A stretch of DNA of 64,000 nt, from the NCBI GenBank assembly GCA_947476465.1, contig CANJQN010000018.1, positions 1 to 64,000 of the forward strand. The letters are read 5' to 3'. The translations under genes and the position numbers were made by a program. How positions within the stretch are numbered: the first letter of the stretch is position 1; each line of letters opens with the position of its first letter. Positions 50,686 through 59,127 of the stretch are shown one piece after another. Below the pieces are notes generated by a model, which ran no database searches, was not told the DNA's origin, and saw only the letters and a list, made by a program, of their open reading frames with translations. This DNA comes from Comamonadaceae bacterium (lineage in GTDB: Bacteria > Pseudomonadota > Gammaproteobacteria > Burkholderiales > Burkholderiaceae_C).

Positions 50686-51648
50686 ATGAATGCCGACCTT
50701 GCCCGCTCGTGGCTGAGCCTCAGCGCGCCTGTGGCTGCGGCGCGCGCCGGCGGCCGCCCAATCGTGGCGCTGGAGTCGACCATCGTCGCCCACGGAATGC
50801 CCTACCCCGAGAACGTGCGTACGGCGCGTGAGGTCGAGGCCCTGATCCGCGATCTGGGTGCGGAGCCGGCCACCATCGCCGTGATGGGCGGGCGGATCCG
50901 CATCGGCCTGTCGGATGATGAACTGGAGTTGCTGGGCCGCAGCGGCCAGGCGCACAAGGTCAGCCGCCGGGACCTGCCCGCCGTGCTGACCAGTGGTGAC
51001 ATCGGCGCCACCACCGTGGCCGCCACCATGATCTGCGCCGCCCTGGCCGGGATCGAGGTGTTTGTCACCGGCGGCATCGGCGGCGTACACCGCGGCGCGC
51101 CCAAGAGCTTGGACATCTCGGCCGACCTGCAGGAGCTGGCCCGGACCTCGGTGGCGGTGGTGTGCGCGGGCGCCAAGTCGATCCTGGACATCGGGCTCAC
51201 GCTCGAATACCTGGAAACCCACGGTGTGCCGGTGCTCAGCTGCGAGCAGGACAACTTTGCCGCGTTCTACACGCGCGACAGCGGCTTTCGCGCCGACTGG
51301 CGGCTCGACGACCCGGCGGCGCAGGCGCGGTTCATTCGCACGAAATGGGATCTGGGTCTGGCCGGCGGCGTGGTGCTGAGCACGCCCGTGCCCGAAGCGG
51401 CCGCCATGCCCCGCGAAGAGATCGACCGATTGACCGATCAGGCGTTGGCGCAGGCGCGGGATCAAGGCATTACCGGCAAGGCGGTCACCCCGTTCTTGCT
51501 GGCTCGCATCAAGGCCTTGACCGGCGGGCGCAGCCTGGCGACCAACATCGCGCTGATCAAGCACAACGCGCAGGTCGGCGCCCGGCTGGCGCTGGCCTTG
51601 CACCTGGCGCCGCGCGGCAGGCTCAGCGGCGCAGCGCCAGCAGCCTGA
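50686..51648 (+). CDS. psuG: pseudouridine-5'-phosphate glycosidase
   Basis: A 320-residue PsuG (IndA-like) enzyme that cleaves pseudouridine 5'-phosphate to uracil and ribose 5-phosphate. The conserved ALESTIVAHGMPYP, TSGDIGATTVAATM, VFVTGGIGGVHRG and ALESTI/KWDLGLAGG blocks cover the whole fold. The partner kinase PsuK is not adjacent. Its 3' end overlaps the convergent small gene by 26 bp. Confidence 0.95.
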   Translation: MNADLARSWLSLSAPVAAARAGGRPIVALESTIVAHGMPYPENVRTAREVEALIRDLGAEPATIAVMGGRIRIGLSDDELELLGRSGQAHKVSRRDLPAVLTSGDIGATTVAATMICAALAGIEVFVTGGIGGVHRGAPKSLDISADLQELARTSVAVVCAGAKSILDIGLTLEYLETHGVPVLSCEQDNFAAFYTRDSGFRADWRLDDPAAQARFIRTKWDLGLAGGVVLSTPVPEAAAMPREEIDRLTDQALAQARDQGITGKAVTPFLLARIKALTGGRSLATNIALIKHNAQVGARLALALHLAPRGRLSGAAPAA

Positions 51649-51922
51649 CCATCGCGGCCAGGTGCTCGTCTTTCAGTTGCTGGGGCTTGACCTCGTCTTC
51701 GGCGGCGGTCTCGTTCTCATGGCCCTGAACGGCGGCGCGCATGGCTGCCTCGCCGTGCCAGACCATCACGTCCTTCTTGGGGCACAGGTGCCGCATCGTG
51801 TGGTACCAGTAGTAGCCGTCGGCGCCACCGAACAGCTTGTCGATTCCCGCGAGGTCGTTTGACTTGATCCGATGGGCCTGCAGGAGGTCGTCCAGGACCT
51901 GGTGGGAGAGGATGAATGTCAT
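51623..51922 (-). CDS. small hypothetical protein
   Basis: 99 residues starting MTFILSHQVLDDLLQAH. It is Trp/Tyr/His-containing (DGYYWYHTMRHLCPKKD) and ends with a basic LLALRR. No domain is recognised and there is no signal peptide. The ATG at 51922 is preferred to the open frame up to 52015. It lies 93 bp downstream of the crotonase-type gene on the same strand. Confidence 0.6.
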   Translation of the reverse strand: MTFILSHQVLDDLLQAHRIKSNDLAGIDKLFGGADGYYWYHTMRHLCPKKDVMVWHGEAAMRAAVQGHENETAAEDEVKPQQLKDEHLAAMVRLLALRR

Positions 51923-52015
51923 GGGGGCGTTACAGCGCGCACGGGTGCGTTGAGAGAGCTGCAGATTGTAAGAGCGCCGCAGGAGCGCCCCTGAAGACGC
52001 GGGCCCCGCGGGCAA

Positions 52016-53434
52016 TCACCGCCAGCTCAGTGGACCACCGCTCCAGGCCGGGCTGACGCCGGACAGGCAGGCCGCCACATCGATGAAGGCTGGGTCGCCC
52101 CCACCCGGCAAGGCCTGCCTGGCGATCCGCTCCTGCTCTTGGAGGCTCTGGCCGCGGAGCTGCTGCAACAGGCCCACCGGCCCGGGCGTGCGCCAGGGCA
52201 AGGCCCTGAACTTGCGGGCCAGGGCGGCGGCGGCCTCGTTGGCCGGACCGACGATCTCGACCACCTGGCCGTAGGGGCCGGCGGGGGCCAGCACGATCTG
52301 CGTCAGGGCGGCCTGCCCGGCCTGCTCGTCCAACACCCGCAGCGCCATGAGGTGACGCTGGCCGGCGGCATCCGTCAAGGCGATGGTGTCGGGCTGCAGG
52401 GCGGCATCGGCCTCGCATGGAATCTTGGTGGCTGCCAGCGCCTTGGTCCACGCGGCGCGGGGCACACTGATGGGGCCCACCGAGATGCGCGCCAGCGTCG
52501 TGGCGACCTGGCGGCCCAGCTCACGGTCGGCCCGCACGCGCTCCAGGAACAAGGTGCGGATCATGCGGGGCGCGACCGGCCCGAGAATGAGCCTGAGGAC
52601 CTCATCGACCTCGACCACATCGGCTTGTTCCATGGAAAGGCGCGCGCCCTTGAGCGTACTGTCGACAATGGCCGCATAGGCCGGATATTTTTCGTACTGC
52701 TGCGCGTCGACCTGGTAACGCTGGAACACCGCCAGGCGGGCCTGCTCGCTCCACACCGGTACGTCCGACTGGTCCAGGTGTGGATACTTTTCACGGGGAT
52801 CGTAGGGCCGGCCCATGAGGGCGCGTGCCGCCACCTTAGCCTCGGACAGGAGCTTGTCCGCCGGCACGGCGCTGGCAAACAGACCGACGGCGACCGCCTT
52901 CTGGGGCGTCAGGGGCAGCCCGTCGAGCAACATTTGCATCGCGGGCCCGAAACCGATCAGCCGTGGTGTGCGTTGGGTGCCGCCCGATCCGGGGATGAGT
53001 CCCCAGCGGACCTCGGGCAAGCCCAGCTGGATGCGCGCGTCGTCTGCGGCAACGCGAGTGCGGCACGCCATGGCGAGCTCGAGCCCGCCGCCCAGCGCCA
53101 GGCCGTTGACGGCCGCCACCCAGGGTTTGGCACTGGCTTCCAGACGGGTGTACTGGCGTCCCAAGCGAGCCACGCGGCTCGTCATCTCGGCGTAGGTCGT
53201 GTTCTGCCCTGCCTCGCAAAAGCCCTTGACCATCGACAGGTCGGCGCCGGCGACAAAGCTGGACTTGCCGGAGGTGACCACCACGGCGCGTACAGCCGGG
53301 TCGGCCTCGGCCTGATCGATCACCGCGTCGATGGCGTCCATCAAGGCCTGCGACAGCACGTTCATCGATCCGGGCATGTCGATCGTGGCCACGAGGATGC
53401 CGTCTTCAACTTGGGTGCGAATCAGCTGCGTCAT
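52016..53434 (-). CDS. enoyl-CoA hydratase fused to a degenerate 3-hydroxyacyl-CoA dehydrogenase-like C-terminus
   Basis: 472 residues. The first 200 or so form a complete crotonase domain with GADLSMVKGF, ALGGGLELAMAC and the probable catalytic Glu of GLPEVRWG. The remainder resembles the C-terminal helical part of FadJ-type trifunctional proteins (ends IDVAACLSGVSPAWSGGPLSWR-like), yet no NAD-binding GxGxxG motif is present between them. It may be a truncated multifunctional enzyme that retains only hydratase activity. AGGAG precedes the ATG. A 32-bp inverted repeat lies 44 bp upstream. Confidence 0.8.
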   Translation of the reverse strand: MTQLIRTQVEDGILVATIDMPGSMNVLSQALMDAIDAVIDQAEADPAVRAVVVTSGKSSFVAGADLSMVKGFCEAGQNTTYAEMTSRVARLGRQYTRLEASAKPWVAAVNGLALGGGLELAMACRTRVAADDARIQLGLPEVRWGLIPGSGGTQRTPRLIGFGPAMQMLLDGLPLTPQKAVAVGLFASAVPADKLLSEAKVAARALMGRPYDPREKYPHLDQSDVPVWSEQARLAVFQRYQVDAQQYEKYPAYAAIVDSTLKGARLSMEQADVVEVDEVLRLILGPVAPRMIRTLFLERVRADRELGRQVATTLARISVGPISVPRAAWTKALAATKIPCEADAALQPDTIALTDAAGQRHLMALRVLDEQAGQAALTQIVLAPAGPYGQVVEIVGPANEAAAALARKFRALPWRTPGPVGLLQQLRGQSLQEQERIARQALPGGGDPAFIDVAACLSGVSPAWSGGPLSWR

Positions 53435-53768
53435 GCGGTGGGACTCCTACAAAGGCCGGTGGTGGCAGCCGCAACTATAGTACGCTAGCGCACGATGCAG
53501 TGTGCGTACTAACCCGATTGCAGCCGGGTTCTATGCACTGCAGCATGGCGCCATCGCCGCCCGCTCTCCCCCATCTCGAGTTCACCGAATGCCTTATCAG
53601 TCCGTCTGCCGCCCCGGCTACTGGAAGTTGCAGCCGTGCCGCAATAACAAACGTTTCAACGCCTTTCACCGCGGCACGGTACCCGAGCTGCTGCAGCGCG
53701 GGACGCCGTAAGCCTGCGCAAGCAGCACCAACAAAAACACGCCAGACAAGGCATACACAAGGAGAGCC
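53435..53768. other. 334-bp divergent intergenic region
   Basis: It separates two crotonase genes. An operator-like inverted repeat AGTACGC (53478-53484) / GCGTACT (53503-53509) lies near the minus-strand gene. A 40-codon plus-strand frame (53589-53711, PYQSVCRPGYWKLQPCRNNK...) is open, but it has no ribosome-binding site and no recognised relatives, so it is not called as a gene. The remainder looks like a promoter/leader region. Confidence 0.5.
53478..53509. promoter_or_regulatory. operator-like inverted repeat in divergent crotonase promoter region
   Basis: AGTACGC and GCGTACT flank an 18-bp centre that itself contains a near-symmetric GCGCAC/GTGTGC pair. The form resembles TetR- or GntR-type operators, but no regulator of those families is adjacent. 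Confidence 0.5.
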
Positions 53769-54563
53769 ATGTCAGTCCCGCATGAAAACGCCACCCTGTT
53801 CGAGGCCCGCGGGCCCATCGCCATCCTCACCCTCAACCGGCCCCGGGTGATGAATGCCGTCAACCGCGAGATGTGGCTGGGCGCCGCAAAGGCCATCGAG
53901 GCGTTTGGCAAGGATCCCGCCCTGCGCGTGCTGATCATCACCGGCGCCGGCGCGCGCTCGTTTTGCGCCGGCACCGACCTCAAGGCCAAGGCCGCCGGCG
54001 AGATGGCGCCCACCGAGGAGATGAACCGGTACGGCTACGCCGGCATCGTGCGGCACTACGTCAATAAGCCGGTGATCGCTGCGGTCAACGGCTTCGCGCT
54101 GGGCGGCGGCACCGAGATCGCGCTGTCATGCGACCTGATCGTGGCTTCAGAACATGCCACCTTCGGCCTGCCCGAAGCCACCCACGGCCTGATCGCGGGC
54201 GCGGGCGGCTTGCTGCGCATGCCCCGGCATATTCCGTTGAAGGTGGCGATGAACCTGATCCTCACCGGCGAGTCGATGTCCGCCGCCGACGCCTTGCGCT
54301 GGGGCCTGATCAACCAGGTGGTGCCGCACGATCAGCTGCTGCCGGCCGCGATCGCGGTGGCCGAGAAGATCTGCGAGTCCTCGCCGGTCGCCATCAGCGC
54401 CAGCAAGGACGTGGTGTACCGCGGGCTGGACCTGTCGGTGGAGTTTGCGGGCGAGGCCTGGACCATGAACCAGCACTACATCGACATCGTGCACGCCAGC
54501 CCGGACAGCGAGGAAGGCATGCTGGCCTTCCAGGAAAAGCGCGCACCCAAGTGGCAATCTTGA
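53769..54563 (+). CDS. enoyl-CoA hydratase/isomerase family protein
   Basis: A 264-residue crotonase with FCAGTDLKAK and ALGGGTEIALSC oxyanion segments and the Glu of GLPEATHG. CoA-binding residues are intact. AAGGAGAG precedes the ATG. It heads a three-gene plus-strand unit (16 nt to the next gene). Confidence 0.9.
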   Translation: MSVPHENATLFEARGPIAILTLNRPRVMNAVNREMWLGAAKAIEAFGKDPALRVLIITGAGARSFCAGTDLKAKAAGEMAPTEEMNRYGYAGIVRHYVNKPVIAAVNGFALGGGTEIALSCDLIVASEHATFGLPEATHGLIAGAGGLLRMPRHIPLKVAMNLILTGESMSAADALRWGLINQVVPHDQLLPAAIAVAEKICESSPVAISASKDVVYRGLDLSVEFAGEAWTMNQHYIDIVHASPDSEEGMLAFQEKRAPKWQS

Positions 54564-54579
54564 TCGCGGGACACCGACC

Positions 54580-55479
54580 ATGAACACCAAAGAACGAATC
54601 GGCTTCATCGGCCTGGGCGACATCGGCGAACCCATGGCCACGCGCGTGGCCGACGCCGGCTATGCGATGCGCGTGTACAACCGCACCGCAAGCAAAGCGG
54701 CGCCGTTCGCCGCGCGCGGCATCGACGTCGCCGCCAGCCCGGCCGATGTGGCACGCGGCAGCGACATCATCTTCCTGTGCATCACCAATGCCGATGCCAT
54801 CGAACAACTGGTCTTCGGCCCCGAGGGCATCGCCGCAGGGGCGCGGCCCGGGCAGCTCTTGGTTGATCTGTCCACCATCCACCCTTATGCGACACGTGCG
54901 CTGGCTGGCCGCCTCAAGGACCAGACCGGCGTGCGATGGGTCGATGCGCCAGTGTCGGGCGGGCCCAGCGGCGCGCGCGCTGGCACGCTGGCCGTGATGG
55001 CCGGGGGCGAGGCGGCCGACGTCGAACGCGCCAAGCCGGTGCTTCGCAGCTTTGCCGGCAAGGTGACGCACATGGGCACGCTGGGCTGCGGCGTCGCGAT
55101 GAAGGCCTGCAACCAGATGCTCAGCTTTTGCACTGCGTCAGTGCTGGCCGAAACGCTCAATCTGGCCAACAACTTCGGGATCGATCCGAACCTGGTCCAG
55201 GAAGCGGTGGCCGGCGGCTTCGCCGACTCCAACGTGGTCAAGTTCCTGGCCAAGCCTCTGATCGACGGCACCTATTCGGGCGACGGCGTCATGGGCCTGA
55301 AGGACTTGGGCATCACGCTGGAGCTGGGCCGCCAGACCGGCAGCGCCATGCCCATGACCTCGCTGATGGCCTCGATGTGGCAGCTGGTGGTCGCGCAAGG
55401 CTTCACCGGGGGTGGCCTGGGAACGACCATGCGCCTTTATTCGCAAGGACCCCTGGTGGCCCGCAAGGAGAAATCATGA
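54580..55479 (+). CDS. NAD(P)-dependent oxidoreductase, 3-hydroxyisobutyrate dehydrogenase family
   Basis: 299 residues: an N-terminal Rossmann domain with GLGDIGEPMATRV (about 10-22) and a C-terminal helical NAD_binding_11 domain. The substrate loop reads DAPVSGGPSGARAG, with catalytic Lys in AMKACNQML. It probably oxidises a beta-hydroxyacid related to the crotonase substrate. Its stop overlaps the next start (ATGA). Confidence 0.9.
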   Translation: MNTKERIGFIGLGDIGEPMATRVADAGYAMRVYNRTASKAAPFAARGIDVAASPADVARGSDIIFLCITNADAIEQLVFGPEGIAAGARPGQLLVDLSTIHPYATRALAGRLKDQTGVRWVDAPVSGGPSGARAGTLAVMAGGEAADVERAKPVLRSFAGKVTHMGTLGCGVAMKACNQMLSFCTASVLAETLNLANNFGIDPNLVQEAVAGGFADSNVVKFLAKPLIDGTYSGDGVMGLKDLGITLELGRQTGSAMPMTSLMASMWQLVVAQGFTGGGLGTTMRLYSQGPLVARKEKS

Positions 55480-55865
55480 GCGCCCTGCCCGCCAATGCGG
55501 CCCCGGCCGAGGTGGTTGCCGACGTCCTGCGCCAATGGACCGCGGCCTTCGCCGAGCGCGGCGTCGATGCACTGGCCCAGCTGTACGCGCCGGACTGCTT
55601 TCAATACGGCGGCCAGCCCGGCCTGGCCGTCGGACGCGAGGGTGTTCGTGGCTATTTTTCCACCCTGCCCACCGCGTCACTACGGGTCGAGTTCGGCACG
55701 CAATCGACCCTTCGGCTGGCGCCCACCATCATCACCAGCGCGGGGCTGGCCACTTTCTTCGTGGGCGGCGTCACCACCCCGCTCTACCACTTCACCTTCA
55801 CCTTCATCCACGCTGACGGCGCCTGGAAGATCGCCAGCCACCACGCCTCCATCGCGCAGGTGTAG
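55476..55865 (+). CDS. SnoaL/NTF2-like fold protein
   Basis: 129 residues with an NTF2-like alpha+beta cone (VLRQWTAAFAERGVDALAQLYAPDC to HHASIAQV). Such proteins bind small molecules or act as isomerases/dimerisation domains (SgcJ/EcaC or DUF4440 type). It overlaps the dehydrogenase gene by 4 nt, so it shares that pathway; the role is unknown. Confidence 0.85.
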   Translation: MSALPANAAPAEVVADVLRQWTAAFAERGVDALAQLYAPDCFQYGGQPGLAVGREGVRGYFSTLPTASLRVEFGTQSTLRLAPTIITSAGLATFFVGGVTTPLYHFTFTFIHADGAWKIASHHASIAQV

Positions 55866-55899
55866 CGGGGGCAGCGCTCGGCCCTGAAGGCCGAAAAGT

Positions 55900-55943
55900 A
55901 ACGTATTCTTGAATGATTTGGTTATTCCATGCAAAAATACGTT
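55900..55943. promoter_or_regulatory. inverted repeat flanking the hipB promoter region
   Basis: AACGTATT (55900-55907) and AATACGTT (55936-55943) form a perfect 8-bp inverted repeat 28 bp apart, ending 1 bp before the hipB-like ATG. The stretch between is strongly AT-rich for this genome. It is a good candidate operator for autoregulation by the HipB-like repressor. Confidence 0.65.
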
Positions 55944-55944
55944 C

Positions 55945-56280
55945 ATGCCTCAAGTCTCCGCCGCCACCCGCTCACTGCCCACCGCCGGTGCGGCGGCCTT
56001 GCGCAGGCTGGGCGCTGACCTCGCCACGGCACGCAAGCGCCGCAATGAATCGCTCAAGGACTGGGCCGCCCGGCTTCAGGTGTCCATCCCCACGCTGATG
56101 CGGATGGAAAAAGGCGACCCGACCGTTTCCATGGGCGTGTATGCCACGGCCCTGTGGATCATCAACCGGCACGAGGCCCTTGCGCAGGCCGCAGACCCGA
56201 AGGAAGACAGCGCGGCACTCGAAGCCGAGATCCGGCAGGCCGCGCAGCGGCATCAGCCGCGCGCGGAGCGCGGTGCCTGA
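55945..56280 (+). CDS. hipB: HipB-like XRE-family antitoxin/repressor
   Basis: 111 residues with an HTH_XRE domain (about 22-85; LGADLATARKRRNES, WAARLQVSIPTLMRMEKGD) and a short Glu-rich tail. It would bind its own promoter and neutralise the HipA kinase. The ATG at 55945 lies at the end of an inverted repeat; the weak upstream site suggests tight control. It is separated from hipA by 4 nt. Confidence 0.88.
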   Translation: MPQVSAATRSLPTAGAAALRRLGADLATARKRRNESLKDWAARLQVSIPTLMRMEKGDPTVSMGVYATALWIINRHEALAQAADPKEDSAALEAEIRQAAQRHQPRAERGA

Positions 56281-56284
56281 CGCC

Positions 56285-57526
56285 ATGGTTGCCGCACCCG
56301 CCCAGGCCTACAAACCGCAGGACACCCTCTCCCTGTGGTGGCTGGGCGAGCCCGGCCGTCCCCAACGAATCGGCGACGTGAGCCTGGTGCAGGGCAACCG
56401 TGCCGTCGCCCTGGCGTACGACGCGCAGTGGCTGGCGTCCGGCTTCGAGCTGAGCGCCGATCTTCCGCTTCGCCCCGGCCTGTTCGTGCCGCGCGAGAAG
56501 GACACGGCCGTCGGTGCGATCGACGACGCGCGCCCCGACCGCTGGGGTGAGAGGGTGATCAACCGGTTTGAGAAATCACCGCGCATGTCCATCCTGGAGT
56601 ACCTCCTGTTCGCCGGGGACAGTCGTTTTGGCGCGCTCGGTGTCAGCCAGTCGGCGCACGACTATCTGCCCTGGCCTTCGGCGCCCCTGGCCAAACTGGG
56701 CAGCCTGCCGGACATGGCCGACGCAGTGCGCAAGGTGCTGGCCAATGAACCGGTGGGCCAGGCGCAGCGCCGCCTCGTGCGGCCAGGCGTCTCGCTGGGA
56801 GGGGCGCGGCCCAAGTCCCTGATCGAGATCGACAGCGAGCCCTGGCTGGTGAAGTTCTCCGAAGGCGAGGACATGGACACCGAGCTGATCGAGCACGCGA
56901 CCATGACACTGGCGGCCGCCTGCGGCATCGACGTGGCGCGAACGCGCGCCCTGCCTGTGGGGTCACGGCATGCGGTGGCCATCCAGCGCTTCGACCGGCG
57001 CGGCCAATTGCGCCTGCATGCCGCCTCGGCCCATGTCGCGCTGCGTGCCGCCGGCGAAGACCTGGGCTATCCGCAGCTGGCGCAGCTGCTGCGCCGCCTG
57101 GCGCCCCCGGCGCACATCGGCACCCAGCAAGAGCAGCTGTTTCGCCGCATGGTGTTCAACATCCTGATGGACAACACCGACGACCATGAGAAGAACCACT
57201 CGCTGCTACGCCAGCCCGATGGCTCGTGGCTGCTCTCGCCTGCGTACGATGTCGTCCCCGCCGCGCAGGGGCTGGGCTACCAGGCGATGGGGGTTGGAGA
57301 CGCTGCCGCTGAATCCACGCTGGACAACGCGCTGTCGCAGGTGCGGGCGTTCAATCTGCGGCCCGCCGCCGCGCGTGCCATCGTCATACAGATTGCGCGG
57401 CAGGTGGACGGGTGGCGAGCACACTTTGCCGGGATGAAGGTGCGCAAAGCCGATATCAGGACGCTTGAGCAGTACCTCGACGGTGACCGGCTCGGCGGCC
57501 AGCGCCGGCGCTTCGCGACGGGATAG
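56285..57526 (+). CDS. hipA: HipA-family serine/threonine kinase toxin
   Basis: A 413-residue kinase of the HipBA type II toxin-antitoxin family, which in E. coli inactivates glutamyl-tRNA synthetase by phosphorylation. The HipA N1 subdomain (about 15-110), the P-loop-like SLGGARPKSLIE with the Lys, the catalytic Asp299 (NTDDHEKN), Asn304 and metal Asp322 (PAYDVV) are all present, so it looks active. The target here is unknown. It is encoded just after its antitoxin. Confidence 0.93.
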   Translation: MVAAPAQAYKPQDTLSLWWLGEPGRPQRIGDVSLVQGNRAVALAYDAQWLASGFELSADLPLRPGLFVPREKDTAVGAIDDARPDRWGERVINRFEKSPRMSILEYLLFAGDSRFGALGVSQSAHDYLPWPSAPLAKLGSLPDMADAVRKVLANEPVGQAQRRLVRPGVSLGGARPKSLIEIDSEPWLVKFSEGEDMDTELIEHATMTLAAACGIDVARTRALPVGSRHAVAIQRFDRRGQLRLHAASAHVALRAAGEDLGYPQLAQLLRRLAPPAHIGTQQEQLFRRMVFNILMDNTDDHEKNHSLLRQPDGSWLLSPAYDVVPAAQGLGYQAMGVGDAAAESTLDNALSQVRAFNLRPAAARAIVIQIARQVDGWRAHFAGMKVRKADIRTLEQYLDGDRLGGQRRRFATG

Positions 57527-57554
57527 CGTCGACTGGCGTCGCGCTGCAGGCCCG

Positions 57555-59108
57555 CTAAAGCGTCCGCCCCGACCCCACCCACATGTCCCGCAACGTCCGC
57601 TTGAGTACCTTGCCAATGCCATTGCGCGGCAAGTCGTCCACAAACTCCACCGCCGCAAGCCGCTGGGCCTTGTTCAGCTTGGGGTAACTCCAGGCCTGCA
57701 AGTCTTCGGCCGTGAGGGCGGACCCGGGCCGGCGAATCACGAAGGCGATCGGGCTTTCGCCCCACTGCACCGAGGGCACGCCGGTGACGGACACCTCGGC
57801 CACCTCCGGGTGCTCGCGCAGCACGGCCTCGACGTCGCTGGGGTACACGTTGAACCCGCCGGAAATCACCATGTCCTTGGTGCGGTCCATCAGCACCAGG
57901 AAACCATCCTTGTCGAAGTAGCCCACATCGCCGCTTCGCAGGAACCGGGTGCCCTGCGCGTCGAACCATTCGACCTCGCGCGTTTTCTGGGGCTGGTTGT
58001 GATAGCCCAGCATCATCGTCGGGCAACGGCCGATGATCTCGCCGGTGGAGCCGGGGGGCAGCTCGCGGCCTTCCTCGTCGATCACACGCATGTCGTGGCC
58101 GGCGATCGGGTGGCCGACCGTGTGCAGCTTGTCGGGGTTGCGGCGGGTGTCGAGCACGCAGACACCGCAACCCTCGGTCATGCCGTAGTACTCGATCAGC
58201 TCGCCTGGCCAGCGCGCCAGCACGTCTTTCTTGAGCGCCGCCGGAAAAGCCGCGCTGCCGCAGGACTTGACCTTGAAGGACGACAGATCGTATTGGCCGA
58301 AGTCGGGCAATGCCAGGATCCGCTGGAACTGCACCGGCACCATCATCGAGTGGGTAACGCGGTGCTGCTGCGCCAACTGCAGGTAGCGGCGGGCGTCGAA
58401 CTTCGACATCATCACAATGGTGCTGCCCAGCGCCAGCGGCGGCAGAAAGCTCGACAGCGTCATGTTCGAGTACAGCGGCAGCGACACCATGGCGACGGCT
58501 TCCTTGCCATAGCCGAGCGGCTGAAACAGCTTGAACTGCGCCCAGCGAAAGGCATGCGGCAGAACAATGCCCTTGGGTGTTCCGGTCGTGCCCGACGAAT
58601 AAATGATGTTGAACACCGTGTCGGGGCCCACCGGAGCAGGCTGGGGTGTGCTGCCCGGCGCGGCGAGCCACGCGTTCCATGGCGCGCCGGCGGATGAATC
58701 GTCGAGGGCGATGCGCGGCATCGTCAAGCCGTGGGCTTGCGGCTGCAGACTGTTCGCCACCGCCTGGTCCAGGAACAAGCGCTTGGCGCCCGAGTCGAGC
58801 ACCATCGCGGCCAGGGTGTCGGGGGTCATGTCGGGGGCGAGCGGCGCGACGGCCACGCCGGCGCGCAGGCTGCCCAGGAACGCGACGACATACGCAATCG
58901 AGTTCGCCGCCGACATGGCCACCACATCCCCCACGCCCAGGCCTTCGCGCTGCAGCGTTGCGGCCATCCGGTCGAGCGATTGATCGAGCGTGGCGTAGTC
59001 CAGCACCTGCCCGTCGCAGATGATGGCCGGATGCGTCGGCTGGCGCGCGGCGTATTCGCGCAGCAAATCCGAGAGCGTGCCGAAGTCGTTGTTCAAGAGG
59101 TCTGTCAT
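57555..59108 (-). CDS. AMP-dependent acyl-CoA ligase
   Basis: A 517-residue adenylate-forming enzyme that activates a carboxylic acid to its CoA thioester. The P-loop YSSGTTGTPKG (about 168-178), the EYYGMTEG block, GDVGYFDKDG and the C-terminal catalytic Lys region NGIGKVLKRTL are intact. The substrate could be a medium-chain, aromatic or alicyclic acid. The ATG at 59108 lies 19 nt after the crotonase gene, forming a two-gene operon. Confidence 0.92.
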   Translation of the reverse strand: MTDLLNNDFGTLSDLLREYAARQPTHPAIICDGQVLDYATLDQSLDRMAATLQREGLGVGDVVAMSAANSIAYVVAFLGSLRAGVAVAPLAPDMTPDTLAAMVLDSGAKRLFLDQAVANSLQPQAHGLTMPRIALDDSSAGAPWNAWLAAPGSTPQPAPVGPDTVFNIIYSSGTTGTPKGIVLPHAFRWAQFKLFQPLGYGKEAVAMVSLPLYSNMTLSSFLPPLALGSTIVMMSKFDARRYLQLAQQHRVTHSMMVPVQFQRILALPDFGQYDLSSFKVKSCGSAAFPAALKKDVLARWPGELIEYYGMTEGCGVCVLDTRRNPDKLHTVGHPIAGHDMRVIDEEGRELPPGSTGEIIGRCPTMMLGYHNQPQKTREVEWFDAQGTRFLRSGDVGYFDKDGFLVLMDRTKDMVISGGFNVYPSDVEAVLREHPEVAEVSVTGVPSVQWGESPIAFVIRRPGSALTAEDLQAWSYPKLNKAQRLAAVEFVDDLPRNGIGKVLKRTLRDMWVGSGRTL

Positions 59109-59127
59109 GGCGGGACTGTGAATGAGA

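Noticed and set aside
53589..53711. 40-codon plus-strand ORF with two Cys residues
   Set aside because: No ribosome-binding site and no relatives recognised; it lies in a divergent promoter region.
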